Positions 34,361-44,919 of a stretch of 64,000 nt of DNA are shown one piece after another. The notes beneath the pieces are model-generated. The model saw only the letters and a list, made by a program, of their open reading frames with translations. It did no database searches and was not told the origin of the DNA. A program made the position numbers and the translations under genes. Numbering within the stretch: position 1 is the first letter of the stretch; the number at the start of each line of letters is the position of its first letter. The stretch is from positions 610,457,501-610,521,500 of the forward strand of contig CM057456.1 in NCBI GenBank assembly GCA_016271365.2, given 5' to 3'. The stretch comes from Neoceratodus forsteri. Its lineage: Eukaryota > Chordata > Ceratodontiformes > Ceratodontidae.

Positions 34361-34901
34361 GAGAGGACTTACATTTTGCAGTTAATAATTTTTATTAATT
34401 TTCAATTTTCATCATGATTATTCAGCTTTAGGATATTTTATAGATACATGACAGTATTCCAGACAATTAGTACAAGGGAGGATAAACAGCAAACCATTTT
34501 GAGCAGTTTTGCCCTTGGAGCGACGTCCCAACCGAGGGCTTGTCTCCTAACTTGTTTGAGAGATTTGAAGCCATAGCGAAGTGGCGTAGGATGACAGATG
34601 TAATGGGAAAGTCTCCTGGTCACTTGTAAAAGCCCGTCAGCAGGGGTACTTAAAATGGTAGCTTGCCCTTCACAGGTCAGTGAGTGAAAGCTGCATAAAA
34701 GCAGGATCAGCTGTCCCTAGGCTCAGGATAATTAATATGTGGTAGAAGAAAGATGTGCCCCTCTGCCCCTTGTCTTAGATAGTGGCGGAAGGAAAAGAGC
34801 AGCACCAGCATCTGAAAAAATTACAGAACAAGTTCTAAAGCTCAGAAAACTCCCTTTTTATTTCCAACAGGTGCCGACCTCAGGCTAGGATCCTATCCCC
34901 C

Positions 34902-35016
34902 TTTTTCTGCTGAACTGAGTTAGGGATAGCAGTGCTTAACAGGAGTCCTATGTCTGGCCTTTTCTGTTGAATTGAGTGAGGGGACGGCAGCCCTGAACAG
35001 GAGGCTCAATCAGCCG
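34902..35016. repeat. 57-bp tandem duplication, two units
   Basis: The units start 'ttttctgctgaactgagtta' and 'ttttctgttgaattgagtga' and continue through 'cttaacaggag' and 'cctgaacaggag'. They are diverged (about 70-75%). They lie upstream of the DIRS gag and may belong to its leader. Confidence 0.6.
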
Positions 35017-35267
35017 TTTTTGATTTTGGAGCGTTGTGCTGGCAATATGGCAGGAAGTTCCCTAGGTCAGTGTAGGACTGACTCTGATGCGGTTAATGTC
35101 TGCTGCTAATTTTGGTGCTGGCAGAAGAATTGCTCCAGACTGCTGCTAATTTTAGCGTCAGCTGGATGGCTATCAAGCAGGAGTTCCCTGTGTTCAGTTC
35201 GAGTGATGAAGTACGCACTGCAGGAGAATCACTCCACATGGAACTGTAAATCACCCCGCAGTGCCAT

Positions 35268-35340
35268 TCAGTCCCGCTCTTCTGCAGCTCCCTGGTGTAA
35301 CTGATCTTGTCTGAATAATCCAGTCCCGCTCTTTTGCAGG
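35268..35340. repeat. ~53-bp partial duplication
   Basis: 'cagtcccgctcttctgcag' near 35268 recurs as 'cagtcccgctcttttgcag' near 35321. Only this core is repeated. It may be leader sequence of the DIRS element. Confidence 0.45.
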
Positions 35341-35529
35341 GATGATCCTGGCTTGTGACTGATGTTGCACAGTTTGGGGGGGGGTGTTGGGGACCAGATT
35401 GTGCAGCTAGGCTATGTCTGGTGGGCCCTGACTGGGCAGGCAAGAGAGGCAGAAAACTGGCCACAGTGCAGGGTAGTTCTGATCAAGGAGGGCTTCCTAG
35501 CACCAACAGACCATGGAGAGATGATAAAA

Positions 35530-36889
35530 TAAGACTATGAAAAAATGATAAAATAAGACTGTACAGAGATGATAAAATAAGAAAACGTGCTCAATAAGAG
35601 CCTGTATGACTGTCACAGAGTGACAGGCCTGTGTCCTAAGCTACTTGCTTTCATGGAGACAGGATGAAGACTGGCACAATCCACAGGGGGAGGAACCCAT
35701 GACCTGTGCTACGCGTCTACTTTCTGCCTCTATGGATGCCCAGGAATAAAGACCCCACTGGTATCAGAGCCCTGCGATCAGCACTGGGAAAGGGAAAGTA
35801 ACACTATCTAAGATGCATCAAGAGCTGGCTAAAGGGAAATAAGTATTGTTATTTAAGCTGCATTTCTCAGCCTGGAGTTCTTTACCCTTAAAGTGCATGA
35901 GACAGTACTTGTAGTTAGTTGTGCAGTGTGATCCAAAGGCAAGGGTGCAAAGCAAGAGATGCCAGGGACAGTTAGCTGGTGATACAAATACTGTTGAGAT
36001 TACTGTTAGTCATTTGTGCCAGACTGCTAGTGCTGCGCTGATAACTGCTCATATCTAAGTTGTTCCTTGCTGCAAGATGTGCAGTCTAAGGTAGAAAAGG
36101 ACACAAGGAAACTCACATACAGATTTAGTCTTTGCCTTATTGGTCCTTGTAAGAACAGATCCAGAAGCAAATGATTTGATACCTTTTATTGGACCAACAT
36201 AGATGTAACAAAAAGAACAAGGTGCTTTAACTTTTGGACCAACCCAGTCCTTCCTCGGAAGGGTAATGACAGTTATTTAGAAAATCCCATACTTTTAACA
36301 CACAAATCATACAGAAAAAAAAACAGAAAAAAATTCCCATTGGTTTAAAATACTCATTTTAAAAAATAACACAAGACACATCAGAGAAGCTGAAAAGTAC
36401 CAGTTCAGCTTCAGCTGAAAAGGCCGAAAGGTCAAATGTGCTTAGAGCATAGCATCATGCAAGGAGTGCACTGCGCATAAAATGACTTCGAGATACCTTC
36501 AGAGTAAGATAAGGACATCTGAAGCATAGCTCTGTATAGCTCAGTTATGAGTGCAGTTCATGAAAAACAAACTCCACTCGGATTGTCATAATTGTAAGTT
36601 AAAAAATAAGCCATACAAAATGGAACTACAAAAAATAAATATACATGGCATACAAAGGGTTTAAAGTAGAGTTTACCTGATGCGAGCAACAGTTAGAAAC
36701 ATTACCCTCAAACTGGTTATTATGCTCCATAAACCTTAGGTCCCTTAGTGTTGTAACAGGAGTTTATACATGATAATATAAATTGGCAGTATAAGAGCCA
36801 AACAAAAAGCTGCTTGTCAAAGACCACCAAGAAACTAAGACCATGCAATCTGATATGTACAGATTTCAACTTGATGTGCTAAAAATGTC
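35530..36889. other. No gene; short local repeats
   Basis: At 35519-35582 the motif 'gatgataaaataagac' occurs three times. Around 36170-36255 is a block with 'accttttattggaccaacat' and 'ttttggaccaaccc' that looks like a dispersed vertebrate repeat, but I cannot name it. No coding motif is present. Confidence 0.3.
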
Positions 36890-36969
36890 TAAGGAATCTG
36901 AATAAAAAATCATAGGAATTAAATTCTCTCTCCTCTTGGGGAGGAGGGGGGAAGATAACTAGTTGTAAG

Positions 36970-36971
36970 GA

Positions 36972-37005
<34 letters not shown>
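36970..37005. repeat. (CA)n microsatellite
   Basis: An uninterrupted CA run of about 17 units, followed by 'cgcgtgagtcctaa'. Confidence 0.95.
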
Positions 37006-37008
<3 letters not shown>

Positions 37009-37544
37009 GTGAGTCCTAATGCACCATCATTCATAGCAATCAATTCAAATGTTATCCAAAGGAATTAAACTTGTCCTGAACCTCCAAGCAAAAGAGATAT
37101 CTACAGAGTTCAAAAATGCAAAAAATTTCCACCCTCCCCAGGGTAGATAACTAGTTAGAAGTGAATGTTCACTATATGTATGTGAGGCACAAGTCCTAAC
37201 ATACCTTCATTTCCACAGATCACTACAATATTAGCCCAGTGTAATTTAATCTGTCCAGGTCCCCCATGTAAATAAGATCCTGCAGTCCAATATGTTCAGA
37301 GTACAAAAATATGACAGTATATGATAAAACTACTGTATGAAGAGTAACAGGCAAGGAATCTGAATAAGACCCAATGGAATTAACCCTATCCCCACCCCTT
37401 GGGAAGACGGCTATTAAAGGAAATAATATTCATTATGGGTGTAAACTAAGAGTCATAACACACTGTAACACCATTATGTCATGTATCTGAATGTAAGCAC
37501 ACCTCAATGTAACAGCAACCCCCACACCCACCACACTTACCCCC

Positions 37545-37546
<2 letters not shown>

Positions 37547-37592
<46 letters not shown>
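37547..37592. repeat. (CA)n microsatellite
   Basis: A CA run of over 20 units, followed by 'aaaaagatgttgaagtccta'. Confidence 0.95.
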
Positions 37593-37597
<5 letters not shown>

Positions 37598-37814
37598 ATG
37601 TTGAAGTCCTATAATATGTCTATCCTTTGAAGAAAGTCTGTGTATGGTTAAGTCCTATAATGTGCCATAAATCCCAAATCTGTGTTCATGCCATCATTTA
37701 CCATATTGAAAAGTAATACAAGTTTGATCTCAAAAGCCCATCTGTTGTGTACTTTTGAGATTTCCTTTTAAGACCATTACTGACATATCTGAGGTTGAGA
37801 CAAGGAAACTCAGG

Positions 37815-37965
37815 CTTCTGTCCGGATAGCTCAGCTGGTCGAGCACTGGGATGGTATTCCGGAGGCCTGGGTCCAGTTCCCAAGGAGGTGGCAGTATTTC
37901 TGTCCCATTACAACTGGTGAGGAAAACAGACATGGGGGGGTCTGCTATTTCTCAGGGCTTGCTCT
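37815..37965 (+). mobile_element. tRNA-Lys-like SINE head
   Basis: 'tccggatagctcagctggtc' contains a full A box (TAGCTCAGCTGG), and 'gcctgggtccagttccc' a B box about 40 bp on. The 5' part matches tRNA-Lys well in general form, but the anticodon arm and 3' acceptor strand do not fold into a tRNA, so this is a SINE and not a gene. The tail continues to about 37965. It lies directly upstream of the family A SINE. Confidence 0.7.
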
Positions 37966-37989
37966 GCCACTCACAATTGTAGCCAGTTA

Positions 37990-38006
37990 ATCGTAAAGTG
38001 ATTTTC
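37990..38006. repeat. 17-bp target duplication of SINE 38007-38533 (left)
   Basis: 'atcgtaaagtgattttc' recurs exactly at 38534-38550, directly after the SINE. Confidence 0.9.
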
Positions 38007-38533
38007 TTTTTTTTCTTCTATTTAATATGCTTTTTGCCGCCTTCCCAGATCGTCGGCATCTGCCCTGGTCGTGGATCCCTGGACTCCCACCTCCCATTGT
38101 GCCTGCGTTCTCCTGTTACTCCTGGCTTGCCCCCCAGGTGGTGGGGTTGCGGCACTGTTCTCCCCAACCGGTGCCGCAAGTACTAGTCCTTGTCGGAGAA
38201 CCGACTGGGAGGCTAATTGAAGTCCGGGCTTCATAGAGACATCCGGAGGCAGAGTTTTCTCCCTGTAAGCAGGGGTGAGGATGTGCAATGACAGCCAGCA
38301 TCCTCCCCGCTCCTGAGTTCTGAAGGCGCTTGGTGCTGTGCGATGTGCCTAGCCTCTGCTGGGCGTCGCTATGTGCACCGAGCACACACCACCCTCCCAC
38401 TGGAGAAGGAGAGCAGTCCAAGGACGCTCAGTCCTTCTGCCCCCGGCTGGCCCTCCGGCAACCTGGATCCGTTCCTGAACCCGGGTCACTGGCGTCGCAA
38501 GTGGAAATCCAACCGCTGCGCTGGTGGGCCGGC
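38007..38533 (-). mobile_element. Family A tRNA-related SINE, 527 bp, with TSD
   Basis: A perfect 17-bp duplication 'atcgtaaagtgattttc' flanks this element, so its ends are known. On the minus strand it starts 'gccggcccaccagcgcagcg' (A-box-like 'agcgcagcgg'), has 'gacccgggttcaggaacg' at the B-box position, then a GC-rich body with 'ggactgagcgtccttggac'. It ends in an A-rich tail ('agaagaaaaaaaag'). A Pol III-type head and A-tail indicate LINE-dependent retroposition. There is no coding sequence. Confidence 0.9.
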
Positions 38534-38550
38534 ATCGTAAAGTGATTTTC

Positions 38551-39535
38551 CAGCTATGTGCTGATTTGCTCTTATTAGTCGAGTGGTGGCCTTCACTAGT
38601 CTCCAACTGGCCATTAATAGATAAAAAATGTAATTGAAATTGATTTCAGTGGAGTGTGCCCGTGCGCTGTCCCTGGTCACATGTCATTACGTGTCTGAGT
38701 GTGAGGGCATGACAGAGCTGTTGGGAAGTGGAAGGGATCGGCTGGCCACCTTGTCGGGGCCAAACTACGATCCCTTCCACTGAAATACTGACTGTCAGTA
38801 AAATTATAAAAAGTACCTGAAATGACTATTGCAGACATCCGCTATCAAAATCAGTGAGTTGTGGCAAAATCCTTGTAAATCACTTTAAAGAGCAGCTGTC
38901 ACCCTCTAGACAGGCAAGTCATTTCAAGGCACTGCCTGTTGCAGGGACTAAATGAAAGGATATTCTCGCGTACAAGTCAGCCTTGCATATAAGTCAACCC
39001 CCCTTTCTATGTGATTTTAGCAGCCTTATATCTCACAGATAGGTCAGTCACCCCCCCCGACCCCTTCCCTTTACCCACACTCTTAGCACCCAGCTCCCTC
39101 CACCTCCCCATGCCATGGTGTCCCACTGATGTTACTGGTATTTACTGTACTTTAAAGTAACTGAAATTATTGGAACAGACATACCGTAATTGTTCCCCAC
39201 TGCAGTAAGTGCAACGCTGCTATATTTTTAATTATCATACAACCGGGGAACAGTTACTTGACTTAGATATTTTACACACATTGCGTTGCTCATAACTTCC
39301 TGATACAAGTCATGCTGCTAACAGCCACTCCAGTCCCGTCTCCAAAAATCAGTGCTTTGATGTCGATATGTGAGGAACAGTGCTGCAGTGAAGATTACAG
39401 AGCCAGAGCATGACTGATGGAGCACCTGTAAATACGTAAACTTTATCAGCTTTTCAGGCCACTCTTAATGTTGGAGGGATAGTGACACAACATTGACCCC
39501 CCCCCCCCCCAACATGTACAGTGGCCTACAAAGTT
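38551..39535. other. No gene; possible ancient MITE debris
   Basis: The block near 38965-39050 ('cgtacaagtcagccttgcat', 'tataagtcaacccccc') looks like a dispersed repeat. 'gtaattgttcccc' (near 39187) and 'ggggaacagttac' (near 39244) form a short inverted pair. The element family is unknown. Confidence 0.3.
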
Positions 39536-39539
39536 GATA

Positions 39540-40158
39540 AATAGAAACATAGAAAGTGTCAGCAGAAAAGGACTAGTAGGCCCATCTTGTCTGGCCTGTT
39601 TTCCCTGCCTAACTCTACACCCTGGACCCTGCTTGGTCACAGGTGTCCCTCCTTGTTCTGTTATCTCTCCTTGTAATACCTATGTGCCTATCCCATGCAT
39701 GTTTGAAGCTCCACATTGTTTTCACTCTTACCACCTCTTTTGTCAGGCTGTTCTAGGTATCTGCCACCCTTTCTGTGAAGAAACATTTCATCACATCCCT
39801 CTTAACCCCCCCAACTTTCATAACATACCCCAATGTACTGATGCTCCTCCTCTCTTGAAAGAGGCTCTCCCTGCACTTTGTTCACCGCTGCGAGGTACTT
39901 ACAGGTCTCAGTCATGTCCCTTCTTGCACTCCTCTATTCCAGGTTGTACATGCCAAGCTCTTGCAGTCTTTCCTCATATGGTTCCTTGTGCAAACTCAGC
40001 ACCAGTTTAGTAGCCCTCCTCTGGACCGCCTACACCCTGTCGATGTCCTTGCAAAGATGTGGCCTCCAGAACTCGATGCTGTACTCCAAGTGGGGTCTCA
40101 CCAGTTAGCGATACAGAGGCAATACCACCTTTTTTCTCCTGCTAGATATCCCGCTCCC
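39540..40158 (-). mobile_element. CR1 LINE 3' end, reverse
   Basis: The minus strand carries the CR1 C-terminal coding region and 3' UTR in broken frames. The plus-strand marker blocks 'ctctggaccgcctacaccct', 'ggcctccagaactcgatgct' and 'atcatatggttccttgtgca'-like text correspond to the same blocks in the neighbouring copy at 40.5-40.7 kb. The 3' end at 39540 reads 'gacactttctatgtttctat' on the minus strand. A second CR1 in the same direction starts at 40160. Confidence 0.8.
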
Positions 40159-40490
40159 TATAGAAACATAGAAATTGTCAGCAGATAAGGACTGCTTGGC
40201 CCACCTAGTCTGCCCAATTTCCCTACCTACTGTAATACCACAGGCCCTACTTGATCTCCGGCTTAGCCTTCCCTTCCCTAACCACTAAGGTTCCCTTATG
40301 CCTATACCATGTATTCTTGAATCCCGTTATGGTTTTTGGCCCCACCACCTCTGCTGAGATTCTGTTCCAGGCATCCACTACCCTTTCTGTGAAGAAGTAC
40401 TTCCTCACGTTTCCCCTGGGCCTGTCTCCCTCCAGCTTCATAGCATGCCCCCTTGTTCTTGAGTATCTTTTTTTCTGAAAAATGCTTCTG

Positions 40491-40940
40491 TCATGCACCT
40501 TTATTTATACCCATGAGGTATTTGAAAGTCTCTATCATATCCCTCTTTCCCTCCAGGGCATACATATTGAGGTCCTTTAGTCTCTTCTCATACGGTCTGT
40601 GGTGCAGACCCTGCACCATTTTAGTTGCCCTCCTCTGGACCGCCTGTACCCTGTCTGTGTCCTTCTGAAGATGTGGTCTCCAGAACCAGACACAGTACTC
40701 TTGATGAGGTCTCACCAATGATTTATACAGCAATATCACCACCTGCCTCTTTCTGCTGGTGATACCCCTCCCTATGCACCCTAGCATCGCACTGGCTCTT
40801 CCCACTGCTTTGTCGCACTGTATGGCCACCTTTAGGTCATCAGCTATGATTACCCCCAGGTCTCTTTCCTGTTTGGTGGTTGTCAGTACCACTTTCTCCA
40901 TCTTGTACTCCGCCCCTGGGTTTCTGTGCCCCAAGTGCAT
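40491..40940 (-). pseudogene. CR1 ORF2 C-terminal frame, 149 codons
   Basis: This frame encodes the conserved post-RT part of CR1 ORF2. In order are 'MHLGHRNPGAEYKME', 'ERDLGVIIADDLKVAIQCDK', '[17 protein letters not shown]', 'LYKSLVRPHQEYCVWFWRPH' and 'RVQAVQRRATKMVQGLHHRP'. The role of this region in CR1 is not well defined. It is the best-preserved C-terminal frame in the window. The upstream RT part is cut off by the SINE at 40969. Confidence 0.85.
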
Positions 40941-40968
40941 GATTTCGCACTTCTTCGCATTGAAACTT

Positions 40969-41396
40969 ATTTTTATTTATTTTTTTTGACCGGGTAAGTG
41001 CATTAAACAAATTCTGCCTATTTTCAGGGCACAACCCGGGGGAGGGGGATACAGATGAATGCCAACTGACCTTGAACTAGATTAAGCTGTTAGTGGTATT
41101 TTTGTGAATCTGGGGAAATTTGGCCAGGGCACCGGGGAAATTCCCCTACTGTTTTCGAGAAGTGCCACAGGATCTTTAACATCCACCTGAAACTACCACC
41201 AGAGGCAGATGGGACCTCGGTTTAACATCTCATCTGAAAGACGGCACCTCAGGAGTGTAGCACCCCCCTCATGCTGCACTACAGTGTCAGTATTGGGATA
41301 TTAACCCAAGTGCCTGGTGTGGGGATAGAACCCACAGCCTTCTGATCTCCTGGCCTCAGAGGCGAGTGTGCTACCTGCTGAGCCACTGATGACACT
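40969..41396 (-). mobile_element. tRNA-headed SINE inserted in CR1
   Basis: On the minus strand the element starts 'agtgtcatcagtggctcagc' with A box 'ggctcagcaggtag', then B box 'gtgggttctatcccc' about 40 bp later. The body holds 'gagatgttaaaccgaggtcc' and 'gtaggggaatttccccggtg'. The A-rich tail ('aaaaaaaataaataaaaata') abuts CR1 sequence at 40968. CR1 coding sequence resumes after 41396. The copy at 815-1060 is of the same family. Confidence 0.8.
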
Positions 41397-43089
41397 GCAA
41401 CTCTTGACCACTTGCCCCACTCTTGACCACTTTTCAAGCTTCCTTAGATTCCTCTTCATTTTTTCCACCCCCCTGGAGTGTCTTCCCTATTGCAGATTTT
41501 AGTGTCCTCTACAAAAAGGCATACTTTCCTTCTAGCCCTTCTGCAATGTCACTGACAAAGACATTAAGGAGGATTGGTCCCAGTACTGTTCCTTGTGGCA
41601 CCCCGCCTGTCACCCTTCCTCTGAGTGAACTCTGTTTACCACCACCCTTTGTCACCTATCCCTCAGCCAATTCCTTACCCAGTTTACCACTTTTGGAGCC
41701 ACTCCCAGGCTGCCCAGCTTGTTTACGAGTCTCCTATGTGGAATGATGTCGAAGGCCTTACTGAAATCTAGGTAGGCCACATCCACCGCTCCACCCTGAT
41801 CTACTTCGCCGGTCACCCAATCAAAGAAATCTGTCAGATTTGTTTGACATGGCCTTCCCTCTCCCCCCGTGAATTCATGCTGCCTTTAATCGTGTAAGCC
41901 ACTGGTTATAAGGTATTCCACAGTCCTTTCCTTCAGAAATGATACTATTATTTTCCCCAACCCCGAAGTCAAGCTGACTGGCCTGTAATTGCCAGCTTCC
42001 TCCCTGCTACTACTTTTGTGAAACTGGACTACATCTGCTCTCCTCCAGTCCTCCAGGACCACTCCTGTCTCCAGTGAGTGACTGAACAGGACTGTCAGAT
42101 GTGCAGCCAGCACCTCTCTGAGCCCCTTCAATGTGGATGTATCCTGTCTGGCCCCATTGCCTTGTCCACTTACAGATTTGCGAGTTCCTTCAGGACTCTC
42201 TCCTTTGTAAATGGACTAGTGTCCACCTCCTGTCCTTTGATGCTCCTGTCACTTATCTGTGATCCCTTGCCTTCCCCTTCCTCCTTGAACACCGAACAAA
42301 AATATTTGTTCAGGATGTCTGCTTTTTCCTGGTCCCCCTCCACACTCTCCCTCCCATTTCCCTCCTTAGCCTTACAATCTCCCTAGTCTTTCTTCTTTCA
42401 CTTACATACCTGAAAAATATCTTGTCCTCTTTCTTTACTGCCTGGGCTGTTTTCTTCTCTGTTTGTGCCTTTGCACTCCTGACTGCTTTCCCTGCCTCCC
42501 TCTGTTTCTAGTTGTACACCTCTCTGTTCTCCTTCCTCTGTATTGCCTTATACCTTCTGAATGCTAACTTTTTTGGCCTCACCTTCCCAGCCACCACTTT
42601 TAATAACTTAGCACTCTCTTTTTTTTTTTCTCTTGGTTTTGCTTATTTGCCTGACGCAGAGGTTTGTTGCCTTCCGTATGGCTCCTTTTAGTTTCGCCCA
42701 CTGTTCCTCCACTCCACCCATGTCATCCCTGAGGTATTCCTCCATCTTTGTAAAGTCAGCTCTCCTGAAGTCCAAGACCCTCACCTTTGTGTGGTTCAAT
42801 TCTGGCTCAGTACTTATATTGAACTACACTGTACGGTGATCACTGGTCCCTACGTGGCCCCCACTGTGACATCTGCAGCGCTGTCCTTGTTGGTGAGTAC
42901 AAGGTCCGGTACTGCTCCCACATGAGTGGGCTGTCTTACTAGTTGCCTGAGGAATGACCCCTGCAGGGAGTGCAGGATGCCCCTCCTCTAGTTGAAGCTG
43001 CAGCTGGGATGCTCCGATCCACATCCGGCAGATTGAAGTCCCCCACCAGCAGCACCTCCCCCTTAGTCACCATTGTTTGGCTGACTTCC

Positions 43090-43255
43090 ACCAGTACCTC
43101 ATCTGTCTCCCAGTATCTTATGCTTCCCAGCATTCGGCTTGCTTTGCTTTCTGCCCTGTTGCACTGCTCTGCCACCATGAGATCATCAGATATGATCACC
43201 ACAATGTCCCTTGGTTGCTTGGTGACTGTAAGTACCTCCTCCCAGGGGTGGTTTT
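43090..43255 (-). mobile_element. CR1 fragment, first part
   Basis: The minus strand reads 'VIISDDLMVAEQCNRAESKA' and 'SRMLGSIRYWETD'. This is the CR1 region after RT, and not the endonuclease that the neighbouring CR1 has reached at this point. It is therefore a separate, older copy joined head to tail. Its continuation is found at 44096-44230. Confidence 0.75.
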
Positions 43256-44095
43256 AAGGATTTAGCACGCCATGCTCCTTTAAAGCAGAGGAACACAGTA
43301 AATGTAAATAGTTATAATTTGTGCTTCTTGGAACCTTGGCCATGCTCCTACCTACTTTTTATGAAATAAAAGTATTTTAATTTTGTGTATTCCAAAGACA
43401 GTCTGTTGAAGGCAACAGGCAGCTTCCTAAGAGAAAAGAAATCACTCAACAGGCTCCCATGATGCATGCAGGACACATGACAGTTGGTCTCACTGTCTCT
43501 CCCATACTCTTTCCTTTTTTGCTCAGTCATCTGCTTTTCATTCAGCTGTTGACTCAAATGGTCATTCCCTCCCTGCTGCCCTTTGTCACCAGCATGCTTG
43601 TTAGTGCCCATCTGCCACAGTGCCACTTGTCTGCACACTCAAAACTACTCACACTTATCCCTACCTGTCCTCCTTTGTGGACTGTTGTCTGCCAGCTGAT
43701 CTTATACTCCTTCTTGAATGCCTGCCCACACAAGCACACTTGTTTTTTGCCAGTAATGCTGAATCACACAATATCTTGCTGGCCACCCACACACTTGATC
43801 CCTGCTGGCCATCTACTAACCTGACTGCTTCTCTTACCAATAACTTGCCAATCTAGCTTTGAACTCCAGCCAGTTCGTAACAAAACAAAACAAAACAAAA
43901 AAACCCTGATCTGTATCCTGATGTCCCGTCTGTACTCCCCCACCACCCTTCCACTGCCAGGAACTCCTGCCCCTAACTGTGCTCCTGAAAGACAAGAGGA
44001 GGACAGATAACTGAATTTCCTACAAAGAAAATGTGCTCCTGTAATCACTGACAGTGCTCAGAGTGTAGAGCACACTGTTAACTCTACCAATGCCC
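43256..44095. other. ~840-bp insertion of unknown type in CR1
   Basis: CR1 homology stops at about 43255 and resumes at about 44096 at the adjacent place in the CR1 sequence (between the 'tgactgtaagtacc' block and 'catcttatac'). The segment between was therefore inserted. It holds a 121-codon forward frame (43459-43824) that is His/Leu/Pro/Cys-rich without a known motif. I see no terminal repeats or A-tail. Confidence 0.45.
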
Positions 44096-44230
44096 CCCCC
44101 CTCATCTTATACATAGTCCCCAGGTTATCCTGCCCCAGGTGCATGACTTTGCACTTTTTGGTATTGAAACCCAGCTGCCACTTACTAGACCACTCCTCCA
44201 GTTTCTCCCGATCCCTTGTAGAACTGAGTT
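44096..44230 (-). mobile_element. CR1 fragment, second part
   Basis: The minus strand encodes 'DREKLEEWSSKWQLGFNTKK' and 'CKVMHLGQDNLG', the segment between RT and the post-RT motifs in CR1. It directly precedes the segment at 43090-43255 in the CR1 protein, which indicates one copy split by an insertion. Confidence 0.75.
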
Positions 44231-44880
44231 AAAAAAAAGACTTAATTAAATGTTCTATATTCACAGGCCCAAGCACAAAGTCTGCTTCAGGTCTGTCATA
44301 GTGCAGGGGTTGAAATTAATTTTTGCAGACACTAGTCAGCAGGGCTAGTGACTGGAAAAATCCACTGGCCCCATAGACTTTTCCACTGGCCCAGATAGTG
44401 TACTTACTGAAATGTTGCCTTCCCAAGCACAAGCCTGCAGGGCTAGTCAAAGGAAAATCTTACTAGCCTGATACAAAATTTACCAGCATTTGGCTAGCAG
44501 GCTGGTGCTACTTTCGACTCCTGATAGTGTATGTGATGATGCAGCTGCAGCTATTGTGTGAGCCGTACGCAAAGCAAGTTGCAGGTTCTGGGACGTGCCC
44601 AGCAGAGTATTTGCTTTGCCTGTGGCTCAGCGCAAAGCAAGGTACTATGGCTATCTATCTCAGAAAGACAGGCAATTCATTTAAAAGTCTACATTAATAC
44701 ACAAATTAAGGTTTATTATTAACACAACCAGTGCAACATTGAGGTGTTTTTGAACCTTAACTCTGTCCACCTCCATGTACCACCCCCTCGTAAACCCCAC
44801 TGAACTGAATACCAAAGCTCAATTCAAATTTCAGACATGTTTTAACATGATAAATAAATAGCATAGTATGAAGAATCCAG
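44231..44880. other. No gene; repeat-like block
   Basis: Around 44305-44525 are repeated 'cactggccc', 'gggctagt' and 'actagcctgat' phrases ('gactagtcagcagggctag' type). It resembles a dispersed repeat seen in many animals, but I cannot name it. No gene. Confidence 0.3.
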
Positions 44881-44919
44881 TTACACCTCATGACTGACAC
44901 TGCTTTCGTTGTTGCTAGA

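Larger units (their letters stand above)
30385..34400 (-). mobile_element. DIRS-type retrotransposon, degenerate
   Basis: On the minus strand the order is a gag-like region (34360-33240), RT (33217-32480), RNase H (about 32300-31560), a post-RNase H region with 'VNLFASTTN' (31540-31200), then a tyrosine recombinase (30890-30460). This gene order and the YR are diagnostic of DIRS, which integrates with a recombinase instead of an integrase. A 273-bp MITE splits the RNase H. The YR lacks its C-terminal part, and many frames are broken. A 23-bp piece at 30394-30416 is shared, inverted, with 25743-25766. Outer limits are approximate. Confidence 0.8.
36890..37640. repeat. Decayed tandem repeat with CA microsatellites
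   Basis: Blocks recur in similar order. 'aaggaatctgaataa' starts near 36893 and 37357. 'agataactagtt' occurs near 36953 and 37146. 'agtcctaa' or 'agtcctata' preceded by CA-rich DNA occurs near 37012, 37192 and 37604. Long (CA)n runs sit at the same relative place in two units. Units are about 170-290 bp and heavily diverged, so boundaries are uncertain. Confidence 0.45.
40160..43110 (-). mobile_element. CR1 LINE, ~2.5 kb plus nested SINE
   Basis: From the high-coordinate end the minus strand encodes endonuclease ('LLVGDFNLPDVDRSI', 'HTKVRVLDFRRADFTKMEEY'), RT ('KGLREVLAAHLTVLFSHSLE', 'NYRPVSLTSGLGKI'), and the C-terminal region ('LYKSLVRPHQEYCVWFWRPH', 'KYFFTERVVDAWNRISAEVV'). The 3' end is at 40160 ('gacaatttctatgtttctat' on minus). 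The copy is split by a tRNA-headed SINE at 40969-41396. Many stops. It joins a second CR1 fragment at about 43110. Confidence 0.85.

Noticed and set aside
37815..37890. Possible tRNA-Lys gene
   Set aside because: A and B boxes are good, but the anticodon stem and acceptor pairing fail and the sequence continues into a SINE-like tail.
39534..40010. 158-codon plus-strand frame as a gene
   Set aside because: It is antisense to a CR1 3' end whose marker blocks match the next CR1 copy.
43459..43824. 121-codon membrane-like protein
   Set aside because: It is rich in Leu, His and Pro from C-rich DNA. No start context, motif or repeat supports it. It lies in an insertion within CR1.
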